DNA of 64,000 bases from Trichoplax adhaerens (Eukaryota; Placozoa; Uniplacotomia; Trichoplacea; Trichoplacidae). Position 1 is the stretch's first letter. Each line of letters starts with the position of its first letter. The translations under genes and the position numbers were made by a program. The stretch spans positions 12,557,720 to 12,621,719 of the forward strand of contig NW_002060943.1 in the NCBI RefSeq assembly GCF_000150275.1. Reading direction: 5' to 3'. Positions 34,563 through 47,838 of the stretch are shown here, in pieces. Below the pieces are notes generated by a model. It did not search any database and was not told the DNA's origin. It saw only the letters and a program-made list of their open reading frames with translations.

Positions 34563-37500
34563 TCACCCGCTTCAAATTGAAGACAAGCGATGAAGAAATG
34601 TAAATAAGCTAAACTCAGAGTAGGCTGCGAGAAAATTGGATATTAGTCTGCTGCATGAGAAAGCCAGATGGCTATAATGAATTAATCATTAGTTTGTATC
34701 AGAATTGGAACTTATGGTGTAATAACAAAATGATTATTAAACGACTGAAAGAAAAGATAATTAAATTAAGCGTTTCAACTACCGCACAATCCCCACCACG
34801 AATGTACTCGTATTTAAGATCTACTTAAAATGAAATGATCTCAACTTACTATAACTGCTGTTCAATAAGTCTTTTGCTAGCTACTCTATAATTAATGTCT
34901 TCCTAATTTATGCCATTTGCTTTTTTTTGTTCAGAGTCAGCTTGAACTTTAAAAATTGGGTCATTGATTGATTCGATAAAATTGTTTACTATTGTAGCAA
35001 AAATTGTTAGAGACATATCGTTGGAATTAAAAATCAGGCACCAAGGATAGACTCTAACTTTCCTTGGTGGGAACAAATCCTCTAGCTTTATCATGGAATA
35101 AATAGCAATGCTACCTTACTTTCACCGTGTCTAAATCTCCCAAAACGCCAATTTATTAGTAACATGCTGCTTCTCGATCCGAGTGGAGAAAAGTACTGAC
35201 CCTTCTGTTCTTGGTCAAGAAACAAAATAGCTTCATACTAATGAAATAAAGCTATTAGTCATTTTTCTAATTAAGAACACAGCTATCATTTAAAATATCT
35301 ATCTTTAAATTACAGTAGCTTACATAAAATATTTCTTTACTTTCCCAAGTACGTAAATATTTCGGACAAATTAAAAATTACAACTGACGCTATAGTCTGA
35401 TAAAAAGAGTAGTTACATCATCTACACCATAGAGGTAAAGGCCTTTCTTTTACCTCCACGACCCAAACAGTCATGATGTTGGCAATGTGGAGAAATCTTA
35501 CGTGAAGAAAATTATAGAAATTACTGCATTTATAACATGGAAACTGCTACAACATCGTTTAGGAATAATTCTCAGATGAGAGTTTCCAAAAAGAAATGCA
35601 ACTGCACACTATCATTTAATATGGATTTATTAGGTTGCCACAAACAGCAATTTAGACTGCTCGTTCCATCTGTCATGAAACTGAAGCAGTTTTGACAAAT
35701 GACAAAAATGGACAGCATGAAGCCAAACGGAATCATTTAATTAAATGAAATTGTATATCATAACTTATAGACTTGAAAGCATGAAATGCTTTAAAATAGA
35801 GACTTTAAATTATTTGGCGTATCATTTCGAAATGGATGAGCAAGTTCAAGATTTGTTACAAGGTTTACTGACTTAAAATGGTTCGCTAGAATGAAAGGAT
35901 TTTGTTTCAATTTTAATTTTAGTATTCATTAACTAGATCAAATAATACAAATATACAGCTAACACAATAACATTTTATAACAGAACTTTTAAAACTTTGT
36001 CATTTTGGACACAAAAATAAAATAAGTTATATGGATATGATAACGTAATGATTTCTAGACAAGTTAAACAGAGTAATATTGTTTTCTGCTTTACGAAACT
36101 TTAGCTCTATTTGTACCTTGCCTTTCGCGAAATATTGGCATGAATGTGTTTTGCGACGATGTCATTAATAATATAAGTTCTAAACTTTTTATAAATTTTA
36201 AAGAAGATTGTTCTTAAAGAAGTATCAGGAAGAGAAGATAATTTGAAATAAAAATGATTCAAATGGCAGCTGCTATTGTAATATGGCGTATGAAGCAAGG
36301 GCATCATGGCGGCTTTGGCTTTATATCGATTCTTTTGTGATTTTATTTTAGCAGGAAGATTTTACGCTTTGATCTACGCATCCAACCGGCAGCAGAAGTT
36401 CATTGATCTTGATATATTGGTATTTTACCCATATAATTTTATTGCTACAGGAGCGGCAATCATTTTTTTCCTTTGTTTATTCTGCATAAATGAAGCGAAA
36501 CATGGTTAAAATGGAATATGAAATGAGGTTATTTGTTTTGCTCTAGTAATTGTAAGCCTTTCCTATCGTGATTGTATTACTAGCGGTTTAAAAGAGTCAA
36601 ATTTCAATAGTAAACAGCCTCAAATGATCACTAAAAATCAATTTAAAGTGAAAATGATACGAAAAAGACATTGCTGGTTCTCTCGGTGGGCTATATGTTG
36701 ACTATTCGTCATCCTGAATTAATCATACGTTAGGATGTTATTATGACTATGTTGCTGATGATACTTTTGATATTTGCTAGTTAAATTACTATCGACTGAA
36801 AATAGGCCTTTCCTGATTCTAGAGCATGTCAGATGAGTAAAATGTTTCCTTTGAGGGATTTATGTGGATTTTTGTTGTTCAGGAAGAAATGAAATTAAAA
36901 ATAAGCTCAAACTATCTGCTATAAAGGACCATTTGGATTTGGATTTTGAATGGCAAAATTGTCAAAAATGCAATTATCTATAGGTCAAAGTAAACAGTAG
37001 TGATAACAAATGGCTATGGGCTAATTCATCATTATATGGTACAACGGATGAATCCTATGTGGTGTTATCCACTGCGATTCGCCATTTTAAAGAATGACAA
37101 CGGCTGCTCTATCTATAATTTCTTAATGATGGCTACAAAATATTTGAGCTAATGTTGTACTAAAACTATTGAATGAATTGCTACATAATTCATTTGAAAT
37201 AGTTGAACTCTTGTTTACGTAGATAATAATGAAGACTATTCTCTTAAACATTTTTTCTTAATTGCCACAGAATAGCTGAACAAATATAGTATTATAGCTA
37301 AAACAATTCCTTAGATATTATATCAAACAATTTCATTATGACTGCCAAAGAACACGGTAGTTCAACTCTTATTTCGTCCTGCTATATGGTACTAGGCTAA
37401 CGATGATGGCTATTCTATCCAAAATTACTACTTGGTTGCTATAAAATAGTTCTACCAATTTTTTGCCAAGATTATGGTCTTACCAAGGCTATTCTGTAGT

Positions 37501-37829
37501 AAATGTCTTCAAGATTGTTACACATTACAGTACTTAATAATATTTTGCTAAAAGAACTGCTTATGTCTGTAAAAGGATACTATAAGAACTTGTCATTCTT
37601 CTCATTCTTTTACAATTAAATGGTAAGTACAGTTTAACTCTATAAGTTGTTTACTTGCCATCATTTATAATTAACTTGTAAAATAGTTCGATCTGTAACA
37701 GAAGAATTTAAAGGAATACACGATACTACGACTTTATCAAGTAGATACCTTGAGAAAAGACTTCAATTATGTTACAGTAGAGGTAATGTTGACAGCCTAA
37801 TAATTTTTTTTTCATATGATGAAAGCCGG
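34563..37829. other. AT-rich intergenic, one doubtful small frame
   Basis: No supported gene. It would include the promoter of the neuroligin-like gene at its left end. The stretch 36.95-37.55 kb repeats GCTATTCT / GGCTAYWAAAT-like words loosely, perhaps an old repeat. Confidence 0.4.
36306..36509 (+). CDS. Doubtful 67-aa small membrane protein
   Basis: A frame beginning MAALALYRFFCDF with a purine-rich, Kozak-like context (GGGCATCATGG), two hydrophobic parts (residues about 3-25 and 43-62) and a short polar end. I do not recognise it. The case rests only on start context and hydrophobicity, and AT-rich DNA makes such frames by chance. No neighbouring splice evidence was found. Confidence 0.2.
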   Translation: MAALALYRFFCDFILAGRFYALIYASNRQQKFIDLDILVFYPYNFIATGAAIIFFLCLFCINEAKHG

Positions 37830-38098
37830 CAAGTCCAATTTTAGACGCATAAATCAAGGAAGTTTGGCGCAATAAAGTCCAGTTGAAAGTTTAGAGGTGT
37901 AAATAAAGGAAAATGAGCTCAGTAAACCGATGTCTATTTCAAATTTTACAAGTGCAAATGAAGGAAATAGAGCTCTACAAACTAATGTCCAGTTTCAATT
38001 TTACCACCGTAAACTAAGGAAGTTGAGCTCAATAAATGAAGACTCAATTTAAAATTTTTAAGTCTAAATTGAGGAAAATTAGCTGTATAAACTGATAT
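37830..38098. repeat. ~55-bp degenerate tandem repeat, five copies
   Basis: Units of the form GTCCAGTTTCAATTTTA followed by GTAAATAAAGGAAATGAGCT and CAATAAA recur about every 55 bases. The array sits about 200 bases 3' of the last identified exon of the TPR gene at 38.3 kb, probably inside an intron or 3' region of that gene. Confidence 0.75.
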
Positions 38099-38295
38099 TC
38101 ATCTTTGATGGCTCATGATGATATCAATCTATTGGTGTTCTACGCGTCCATCGCAAAATTTATTTTTTTAAAATCACTTGCCGGGAAAATTAAGATCCAA
38201 CTTAGGAAATGACTATTATTGCCACATTTTACAGCTTAAGGAGTAAATGATTAAAAATCATTTGAGAATATCTTAATTTCACCAATTAAGGGCCA

Positions 38296-39849
38296 TCATC
38301 TAAGATACTCACCTAGATATGACCATAACTCGGCAAAAATCCAAGTGGAAAATAGTGTATTTACTTTATGATTTAATTCAGTAGTACCTGGTGATGGCCC
38401 TTCCGTCAATGCGTCTGGTAGAATGTTAGGATCTTCCTGTTGTAATCGTTTGGCGATGTTAAACGACTTTTGCCTCATCATTGAAGCTTCGTCATCTTTT
38501 TGCTGTTTCTCGTAGGCATTGGACATATTCTGATAGACTATTCCAACGATCGTATGATTCTCGGTGTATAAGTTTAGATAGATATCGAGTGCTTTATTGT
38601 ACATAATCAGAGCATCGTCAACGCGATTTTGGTAAGATAATACTAATCCTAAATTATTGTATAACTGAGCAACATCGGCAAGCTTGTCTCCGTTTACTTT
38701 CAGTTGAATCTTTAGGGAATTTTCATACATGAAGAAAGCTTTATCGCAATTATATTGGTGACGATAGATGTCACCGATACTAGTGTATGAATGAGCCACC
38801 TCTAGATGATTTTCTCCGTATAGTTTGAGACGAATTTTTAGAGCTTTGCCAAACATGGAGAGAGCTTCTTTATAGGCAAATTGACGACAATGGATATCTC
38901 CCATATCATGGTATAACTGAGCAACATTGGAATGTTGGCATTCTTGTAATTTAAGTCGGATATTGAGCGCCTTTTGATGCATAGACAGAGCAAGTTCATA
39001 TTGGCCTTGATGACGATAGGCTATTCCTATATTGTGGTAAGAATTGGCAATATCGAGAGGATTCTCACTTGCTCGTTCCGATTGAATACTTAACGCTTTT
39101 TCATACATTGAAATAGCTTTATCATACATTGATTGATTATCGTAAACTAGCCCGATATTATAGTATGAATGAGCTACACTGTCGTGTTTTTCTCCAAAAA
39201 TTTCCACTCCAATATCGATCTTTTTTTGATACATGAGGAGAGCATCATCGTACTTTGATTGCTGAAAATAAACGTTTCCCATTTTCTGATAAATTTCGGC
39301 AACATCGGCATGATTCTCTCCGAGTTTGCTTAATTTAATAGGTAAAGCTTTTTGATACATTATAAGGGCATTGTCATAGGCATCTTGATCGTAATAGAGA
39401 CAACCAAGAAGGAAATACGAGGTAGAAATTTCAAGATTGTCTTCATTTTGTAGTATTTCCTTCTTCATTTTCAGAGACTGGCCGAAATCTTCTATTGCTA
39501 AGTCGAATTGCCCCTGTAATCTCTTGCTTTCACCTTGTCTGTCTAGAATTCGAGCAAGTCCTAGATCGTCCGTCAACTTTTGGGCAATTTTGGAAATTTT
39601 TTGACATACTTGATTGACTTTCTTGTGTTTACATTCCTTTATGTAAGTATCAGCAATCTGAAGGTAAATTTCCAACTGTACTTGATTGGAATCATTTGTG
39701 CGCGCGGGTAAATGTTGATGGTGGGAAAGAGCTCGTCGATAATATTTTCGAGCTTGTCGATAATCTCCATGAGTAAAACAACTTTGGCCCGCCCGACATA
39801 AAAATTCTATTTCTTCGCCAATCTCTGATTTATTTGCTGAATTTCCCAT
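38296..39849 (-). CDS. N-myristoylation-motif KLC-type TPR protein
   Basis: A 517-codon frame starting MGNSANKSEIGEEIE. Gly2 followed by small/polar residues fits N-myristoylation, so membrane tethering is plausible. The N-terminal helices (to about residue 130) are followed by about eight 42-residue TPRs of kinesin-light-chain type (YDNALIMYQKALPIKLSKLG-like), each distinct, unlike the homogenised array at 2-3 kb. The frame ends soon after two good phase-1 donors, CCAG|GTACTA (about 38390) and CTAG|GTGAGT (about 38306), so this is probably the first exon of a longer gene. In the paralogue at the right edge the homologous phase-1 donor leads into a ZU5-UPA exon. I find no such exon downstream here, where a 55-bp repeat lies instead. 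A scaffold or sensor role is inferred. Confidence 0.82.
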   Translation of the reverse strand: MGNSANKSEIGEEIEFLCRAGQSCFTHGDYRQARKYYRRALSHHQHLPARTNDSNQVQLEIYLQIADTYIKECKHKKVNQVCQKISKIAQKLTDDLGLARILDRQGESKRLQGQFDLAIEDFGQSLKMKKEILQNEDNLEISTSYFLLGCLYYDQDAYDNALIMYQKALPIKLSKLGENHADVAEIYQKMGNVYFQQSKYDDALLMYQKKIDIGVEIFGEKHDSVAHSYYNIGLVYDNQSMYDKAISMYEKALSIQSERASENPLDIANSYHNIGIAYRHQGQYELALSMHQKALNIRLKLQECQHSNVAQLYHDMGDIHCRQFAYKEALSMFGKALKIRLKLYGENHLEVAHSYTSIGDIYRHQYNCDKAFFMYENSLKIQLKVNGDKLADVAQLYNNLGLVLSYQNRVDDALIMYNKALDIYLNLYTENHTIVGIVYQNMSNAYEKQQKDDEASMMRQKSFNIAKRLQQEDPNILPDALTEGPSPGTTELNHKVNTLFSTWIFAELWSYLGEYLR

Positions 39850-42800
39850 TAAAAATATGGGGACTGAGATGGTGATTGCTCTGTTTTAATACAAGACTTT
39901 TCTTTCTTGGATCGTAATAACAAACTGAAAGTGGTGAAAATTTTTCACCTTCAATCTCTCAAGCAATGAATAATATTGCTTGAAAACAAATTACTCCTTT
40001 TCTCAGTTAATTTCATTGACGCTTTCACTAGAGCACAAACTTTTTCTATAGATATCAAAAGCGCATTTACTCAATCATTTATAGGAATCAATTATAATTA
40101 TAGTAGAGAATAATTATTACTATCGCACTTTAAGACCGACATTATGAGATATCGCAATTATCATTCTATCGACAATGTTTTATTCCCCGACGGCGAATGG
40201 CATTTTTAATTAATCTAATTGTGCATTTATATTCAATCTAGATAATAGTCGAGACAATTCTTTCCTTTCCGATTACAATTACTTTAATCGGATTTCAATG
40301 CAGAAAATGCGGAAGTAATATACTTATTGCATATCTTTATTATTGTCTAATAATAAAAATGTTTTTCCCCGTCACAGCCATTGATGGAAGAATCATCATT
40401 TGTTCAAATCTAGAGTAATAAAGTTGGCAACGAACAATAATGTCCGAGAGAAAGTCAATCACGAAATCACTTTGGTCTTTAGTTTACTGTATTTAGATTT
40501 TAAAGGAACAGAAACATTTTAGACAAAAAAATAAAAATGGATTCGAGAGCATGTCTGAATGTAAAACTGTACACTTAAGTTAATTGGAGATTCTGTTTAG
40601 AATCTATCGTCCATAGCTGGTATTCGATTATTCCTCGATGATTTTAGTCCTTTGATAGATATGCCATTAGAATGGATTTATGATTGACAGTGTCTGGGAG
40701 ATTAAATGAACTAAATTGATCTATTGACATAGAGTAGATTGCAATAACGTGGTCGAAATGGATCATGGAGAATATACCAAGTATGATGTATAATATTGCA
40801 ATACCATATTATGCTACAACTATGGCAGCTATTTCAGTCAAGATTGAATTTTTATAAAGGACATGTCGATGATAGCTGGTTATTTTTTCTTATCAAGTGG
40901 TCAAGTTTAATTTTATTTAAAACTGAGGAATAAATGAGACTATGATTGTAACCATAATTCTATTTCCGCTATTGGCATAGCATAGCTGTAGTGAGCTCGG
41001 TACACTAATTGACAAACATTGTGAAATTGAAACATTGCACAGTTGAAAATATTTGTACAAGCCTTCTTTCCCATGTCAATAGTGTATTTGCATTTAATTA
41101 CCGTATTACATTGGTCACTAATTAACTAACTCAAATTATCTTCCATAGAAATAAATTCATTATTGGTGCCCACCGTAATTATAGATTTAAAAACTGAAAA
41201 TTGTTCAATTATGTAATGATTAATTGCTAAATTCACAATCGTGAAAGTAAAAATAGAAATACTTAGCAATGTATAATGTATATAGGCAACTGTGAAACCT
41301 TCAACAATACCTATAATAGCTTTGCAAAGTTTAAATAAATACNNNNNNNNNNNNNNNNNNNNNNNNNNNNNNNNNNNNNNNNNNNNNNNNNNACTAATTG
41401 GCAATAAGCAAAGAAAGCAGGGCGGAATGTTTTCCTTGCCTTTGATATGATCAACGAAAAGCTAAAACTGACTCAGTATTTTCTTCCGGAAACTATTTAT
41501 TATAATATTTCATTAACTTACTCGTACATTGACCATTTTAGATCCGATAACTATATATATGTTATTAATGATTGCTAATAAATACTAATGTGGCTATTAT
41601 GATAAGTGTCAAATGTTGCGATAACGATATTTGTTACGGTATACCAAATCTATACTGTACATTGCAAGCTATTTCGAGGATGTTCATAGAAAATAATTAA
41701 GTCGTCACGTTGATTATATCGGTTAGAGCCGCTAGATAGTAAGGTAATAGTAATATTTGTTATGCAAATATAGCTAAAGCAACTAAAAAAGAAGTTGTCT
41801 GAGTGTTTGTCGACTAGAAGACTTAATAAGCATTTAGTTTGCTAGTAGTGGATAAGAAGTACAAATAAATCCTGGGATTGAAGTTGCTGTTCATCAAATT
41901 ACAGTAAACGGTATATTCTACACGAAGGGTATAGTTTGGGTCGTTACACCGGCATTAATTGTTTTCCTATAATTTGCTTTTAAATATTTGTAAGGATTTT
42001 GGAATTTAAATACTATAGGAAGATTAGACCTACTGAGCTAGGATAAGTATTGACGATAGGGTAAAAAATAAGCTGGCTGTATGAGTAGATCATAAAGTTG
42101 CTAAAGAAGAAAGTTTTGATCTAGTAGAATAGAGGAAATAGACTACAACTACCTCATCAATAGAGAAAAAGATAGCGCTTAAGAATTTGTAACTTAATCC
42201 TATTTAACGTATAGAAATGAAGTTCTATTAACTGAACTATTGACAGCCCTTCAACTCGTCGTGCAATTACTATTGATTAATCTATACAAACAGAATCGCT
42301 TTTCTTCACACTTACAATTATGATAGAATGGTTTTCATATGACGGTATCATACAAATTGAACATTGCTATTTTACTGTTCGCTAGTACTGTTAGTATGAA
42401 TCTTCAATTTTACCGTACATGGATTTGCTTACTGTAAATGAAATCTAACCCGCACGATATCTGTAATCTGTTGACTGTAATTAGCAAGGTATCACTTACT
42501 ACATAGATATTTTGGATATCCGCGCTTGAATCAACCGATATTTTCCATTACCTAGGATAGCTTAATAAATAGTTGCATGTATATTTCGTAACCCTTACTG
42601 TTTCAAAAATGACAAAAGGAAAGTAAAAGAGAGGTTAACTGTTTTACCTGGCATCTATTATATATTATTGGGCCTAGAGGAGGCGTGAAATGGAAGGATT
42701 AAGAGTGCGAATATGCAGCAAACCTCCTACACTTGCCCATACATAATACGAGTTGAAAAGTTGTGGGAGGGAAGTAAGGATGGTCAATTATGTCGATGAT

Positions 42801-45800
42801 TCGGGAGAAGGCATCAAGGTCAAAGTAAAGCTTGCAAGGAATACCGGAAAAGAAAGCAATAAAACACACAAGTAAAGGGAACAACGAAAAGGCACGAGGA
42901 GAAAAAGAGACAAGAAAGAGGATTTACAACCAAAAATGTTGCAAATCTCCTTAACTAAAACGTTACGAATCAGTTTTATGTAGCGTTTCACAATAAGTTA
43001 TTCATCTAAAGGTAAACCTAGAACCTTGAGATACCAAGAGAGTGCAATTATGCATATACTTATAGTACGTTTATTACTAAAATAAAATTGTTAAACTTAA
43101 TGCTGCTCATGAAGTATTAGTAATTATGAGACGTTAATATCAGCAAGGCTTATACATATAGAGTATGCGTAAGGAAAAGGATTTGCGCATAAGTTGGCTG
43201 AAGAGTTAAGAATAAGTTAGTTACGTGTAAAGAGTACGCATTGATGTCTACACTCCAGGCCAGCACGTGCAAGTAGGCTGGTGGAACTTTAGCAAGTCGC
43301 AAAATACTGTTAATAGTAGTCACACGGTATTAAAAGCAATGAATGACACGAATGAAAATATTGGCATTAATCTATTTTACGTAGATTGATTTTTGTCCTT
43401 TTATTACGCTTTAGAAGCAATTCTGCTTAGAAGGAATGATAATTAATTTCTAGTGACTTGAAACTTAAAGCATAGAGAAAAATCCGATGTTAATTACATT
43501 ATCTTTTCCTTAACTAGATTGCTTTATACTGATACAAATTATACTATATTCAAATATGACTTTATGTAAGACTTCATGACAGTCTACATTAATTAGGAAA
43601 AATACTAACCTTGCACTTCTTATGTACTTTGTAACATCTTTGCTCCAGAGCTAAAGTGTAGAACCGACTTTTTTTAACTAATATTAGTGTTTATGCTACA
43701 GCTGTAAATCGTTGACTGTACGTATGATTATATTTTGTTCTATAAGCCAATGTTGATGTATATTTTGGGAGTCAGATTACTTGCCATGTACAATATGTCT
43801 GTAACGTATCATCTTGCGTGGTTGTTAATATTTGAAGCTCAGAAAACAAGATGCCACCATTTTAAATATAATAATTTTAGTCTCATATTACCAGGATTAT
43901 AATGGCTTCTGTGACCAATCTAACATTATGAACTAACATCTAAGAAATACTATAGTACATATCTGATATTACGGCAACAGTACTCATTTGCTCTACATGC
44001 CATTAAGTATTAATGACGCATGATTCACGAGAGAAATCTTCTACCTCGTGATCAGCTATGCAAGTATTTGCTGAAACTGCAATGAGATATTTTTAGTTTG
44101 AGATAGAAACCTAAACTAAAATATGTAGTATTACTAAACCGATTAAAGATGGTATAGTTTGTGTAACAATGTCAGATTTATATGGTATATTAGCTACATA
44201 TAGACAAAGTTAAATTAGAATTTTTACTAGCAGACAATCAGTTCGTTTTATATGCAGCAGTATTCAAAAAGAATAATGTAATTATTTTTACAAAGGCTTT
44301 CTATGTTCACAATCATAATATTGATGCTCATTTTGAACGAAAGAATCGTTATTATTCGTCAAGAAAATTACGAGATATTTCAGCTACAACGCAAAAAGCG
44401 TAACTTTGTAATCTCCTTTTTAGATAAATACAAAATAGTTTAGTCAACCCAATATAATATACGACTATAATTATTTTTAATGCTTAAATAACTAGGCATT
44501 TTATTTAAATTAGCTCATATCTCATAGTCGCAAACTTAACTTGCGAACTTCTACCCTAAATTAATAGATTACTGATTCCTAACTCCACTACACCTTGAGT
44601 TCTCCTGTGCGGTAGTTTTGTACTACTTGCGCTCACACAAGAATAAAACTTTTCTAAAAGTTTAGAATAGTTTTAAAACTTTTAAACTCTTAAACTCTTT
44701 ATGTTCTGCTAATATATTCGAAATTGGCTTAATGTAATAGATGTCACATTTATCATTATCTTATTTTTAAACATACGTTTACCAAATTATAACCCACAAG
44801 ACGAAAAGTGTCACACAGCTCATGATTCTAAATTTAATTATGGTAGCTAGAGTGAAGTCTTTGAACATATAAGTTCTCATAATTACTGATGTAGGTTGTT
44901 TACCAAAGTTTGTATTTGAAATTTCTTTAAGATTAAAAATATTCACAAATCGGCAGTGAATGCTTAAAATTACTTATTGAGACTTTCTTACCACAGCGTT
45001 GTAGCATGTTCTTTCTATATAGAGATTTTTTAATAAATTTCTTTCTAATTTAGATACTTTTATTCTGAGAATCCAATGGCACCAATGTTGGAAGAATAAC
45101 GTTATAGATTAAAGAATGCTGTGGTCGTTACTGTATTGTACTTATATGTTAGCGATAGTTTGATGAATAATTTTGATCAAATTACCAAAATCACGTTCAA
45201 CGCTTTTATTCATTCGATTATAAAATTCAGTAAACAGAATCAATAGGGTTCAAGTGTTGATTTTCATAAATTAATTTTTTAAGCAACGATTAAAAATAGT
45301 CAAATAGGATAGTATGTCATACATCAACGTCTATCAAAATGATTGTATGTGCCTAAGCCCATTACTTGTAACCGATTCTATATTTAATAATGAAAACCAG
45401 CGACGCTGGGGATACTCCCAAAATGTTATGAAAGTACTCATGTGGATTCGGTAGTTTTTTCATATTTTTAAATAGAGTCATAAAAGTTATTTTCACCGAA
45501 ATTCTAAATTGAGTGTAAACTTATGCTTGTAAATAAACATACATATTATTATTAAAGTATGAACTAATTTTGGTAGTGATGATATGATGAAAATTTAGAT
45601 AAATTTCCTATAAAAGTGGGCCAATAATTTCAATTTAATCTAAACCGCTTATAAAAACCGCTTATGCTTAATGCATATCAGTGAGCTGGTAAAAGTAACA
45701 TATAAGTTTCGAACAAGCTATTATCATTAAGTAAGAAACGCCATACACTACGCATATCGTTGCTGAAATTCATCAATTACAGTAGCTCAAACTTGTATTG

Positions 45801-46440
45801 AGATGCCATTAACTGTACTATTTTTATCGTGGTTGGCTTGAATGAAGGCGGAAACAATATTGAATACCAGAATTGTCTGGCATTCTTATATTAAGATAAA
45901 CTTACGCAATGAAATAGACATACCAGGCAAATTCGTCAAGGAGCTATGATATGCATTCCTACCTTTTTGCCTATCATTGTATACTTGTAAGAAATTAATA
46001 AGTCTAAGTCATTGTCTCGTTGTTTTTTGACTTCATTTAAAATTTCAGTTTCCAAGCTTTTCTTCCAATAGCTAGATAAGATAAAAAATTTTGAAAATCT
46101 AGATATTATTTCAAAACGTAATGAATTCGTTATTATATGCTAATGAATACGGATGGAAAATATCTCCGATCTATGCCAATTGACTATCTATGAATTCTTT
46201 AATTAAATTATATTTATGATGTGCCTAAGCATTAAGATACTTAGATTAAGTATTAGTCTAATTTCGCTGTATCGATTAGTAATTTGGCTAAAATATGACC
46301 TATCGTAATTCAGTTTTAAAGTCTTTACTAGTTATGAAATTTACGGTTTAAACGGATAATAAAAACTGCATGGCATTCAGAAAAATTTACAGTTTTTCGA
46401 ATAATTCAATGGAAAAAGGCATTTATTACCTAAATTTATA
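39850..46440. other. AT-rich intergenic region, no gene seen
   Basis: About 6.6 kb without a frame I can support. A locally purine-rich, less AT-rich patch at 42.66-42.95 kb stands out; it has a 31-codon plus frame (42780-42875) and mirrored minus frames, none recognised. An assembly gap lies at 41343-41392. Confidence 0.45.
41343..41392. other. Assembly gap (50 N)
   Basis: Fifty unresolved bases, presumably a placeholder length. The apparent frame crossing it on the minus strand is an artefact. Confidence 0.99.
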
Positions 46441-46533
46441 CAATTCGCTCTGAGTTGATGCTTTGGATTATAAAAGTTCTTCGGCGTCATCAGGCTTTCC
46501 GTTTAAGAATATTGTATATTTTAATGATTTATT

Positions 46534-47620
46534 TTACTTCAGGTATATTACGTGTAATATAAGAAAAGTTATATTCGGTTTTAGCCTTACCAAAAATAAA
46601 TAGCAGGACATGGCTTCTTTGACGTTATTCTTTTCATCAGACTCGAGAAGAATTATCTGGCAGAGCTCCGGTGGAGGAATTTCACTTACTGTGAATTTAC
46701 ACTTAAACATAATACTGGTCGCAAAACTAGTATGCCAGTTAAGGAATAAATCTTTCATGCAGGTTGTATTTGAATCGATGGAGTCCTGAACTAAATGACT
46801 ACTAATAAATTTTACTTTGTAGTAGCCGCCACGTAGAAATATTTCTTCATTTGCATCATTGATTAACTGATACAATTTAAGTCTAGAATTCTGTTCAGGT
46901 CTGGACTGAACTCCTTTCTTGGTTATACTTATCTTCAAGAACAGAAAGGAGGAAGCTAACTGAATTAATTGAGCTTGAAATTGAATAGGATATTGCAAAG
47001 AAAGAGATGGTATAGGCAGATCGATCTTAATTAATTTTGCTAATGATTGATCAAAAATAGATTGGTCAATCAAGACATTAATATTATCACTTTTAATGTA
47101 AAATGTTGAAAGTTGTTCGATGGAGAAAACAATACAAGGCTGCTCATGTTTGGTTTCAATTCGTTTATAATCCTTAGAATCGAATCTATATCCGCTTCTT
47201 TCTATGTTTTGGTCAAGCAGTGTTACTTCTGGACATTCCTTGGTACCATTCGAATCATAAACTTGCTGCGGTTGTAAAATAGGCAATTTTAATTTAGGTG
47301 ACTTATCATTGCGGACATTAATCAGCAAATCATTCGGCTCTAGTTGAACTACTTGTAGCAGTAATTGGCCAGTTTTGCTTTCATGGTTATGATAACAGAA
47401 TGTATCGCTGAAATAATATTTGACAGTAATAATAGTATCTTCCTTTAAACTATCAGCTGGGATATGGAATTCAAATCCTGGAAGATTACTTAAGGTAATA
47501 CAGTTGTCTTCCATGGCTTTGCAGTTTACGCTTTTACGATAGCATTTCATGGTAGCTGAAATTGGAACATCATCGATATATTTTAATAGTTGCACAAATT
47601 GAATACTAACTTTTATATTT
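46534..47620 (-). CDS. ZU5-UPA (FIIND-like) exon, HFS position is QLS
   Basis: A 353-codon frame (non-ATG at its 5' limit, so an internal exon) with ZU5 (about residues 30-175: NCKAMEDNCITLSNLPGFEF, IPADSL, QLEPND) and UPA-like part (about 200-330: FLKISIT, GGYYKVKF, PPPELCQIILLE). The site matching His-Phe-Ser of the first copy is Gln-Leu-Ser (161-163), so FIIND-type self-cleavage is not expected. The exon probably ends at TTG|GTAAGG (46591, phase 0), the same place and phase as its two paralogues. The acceptor is unclear: AAAAG|TT (phase 1) and GTTAG|T (phase 2) lie just upstream. It most likely continues the CARD-like exon ending near 47.9 kb, making one gene with 47839-51951. The 3' exon is not found. 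Confidence 0.75.
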
Positions 47621-47838
47621 TTTAAGTATTTAAAGTAAAAGCTAGAGATGTACTAGTAGAAAGCATAGAATTTCAGTTACCATTCTGTATGTCATTCTAT
47701 CATAATATTAACAAATCAGGATACTCAAATTTAATTTGATAACGTCAAAACTAGTTCCAGTTATTACGGAAATTTTGAGAAAATAATCTAAGATAATTCA
47801 AGTTTAGGTAAATATTTTATGATCATTCTGATTTGTGC

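Noticed and set aside
41126-41404. 92-codon minus frame crossing the N gap
   Set aside because: It is open only because the gap is translated as unknown residues.
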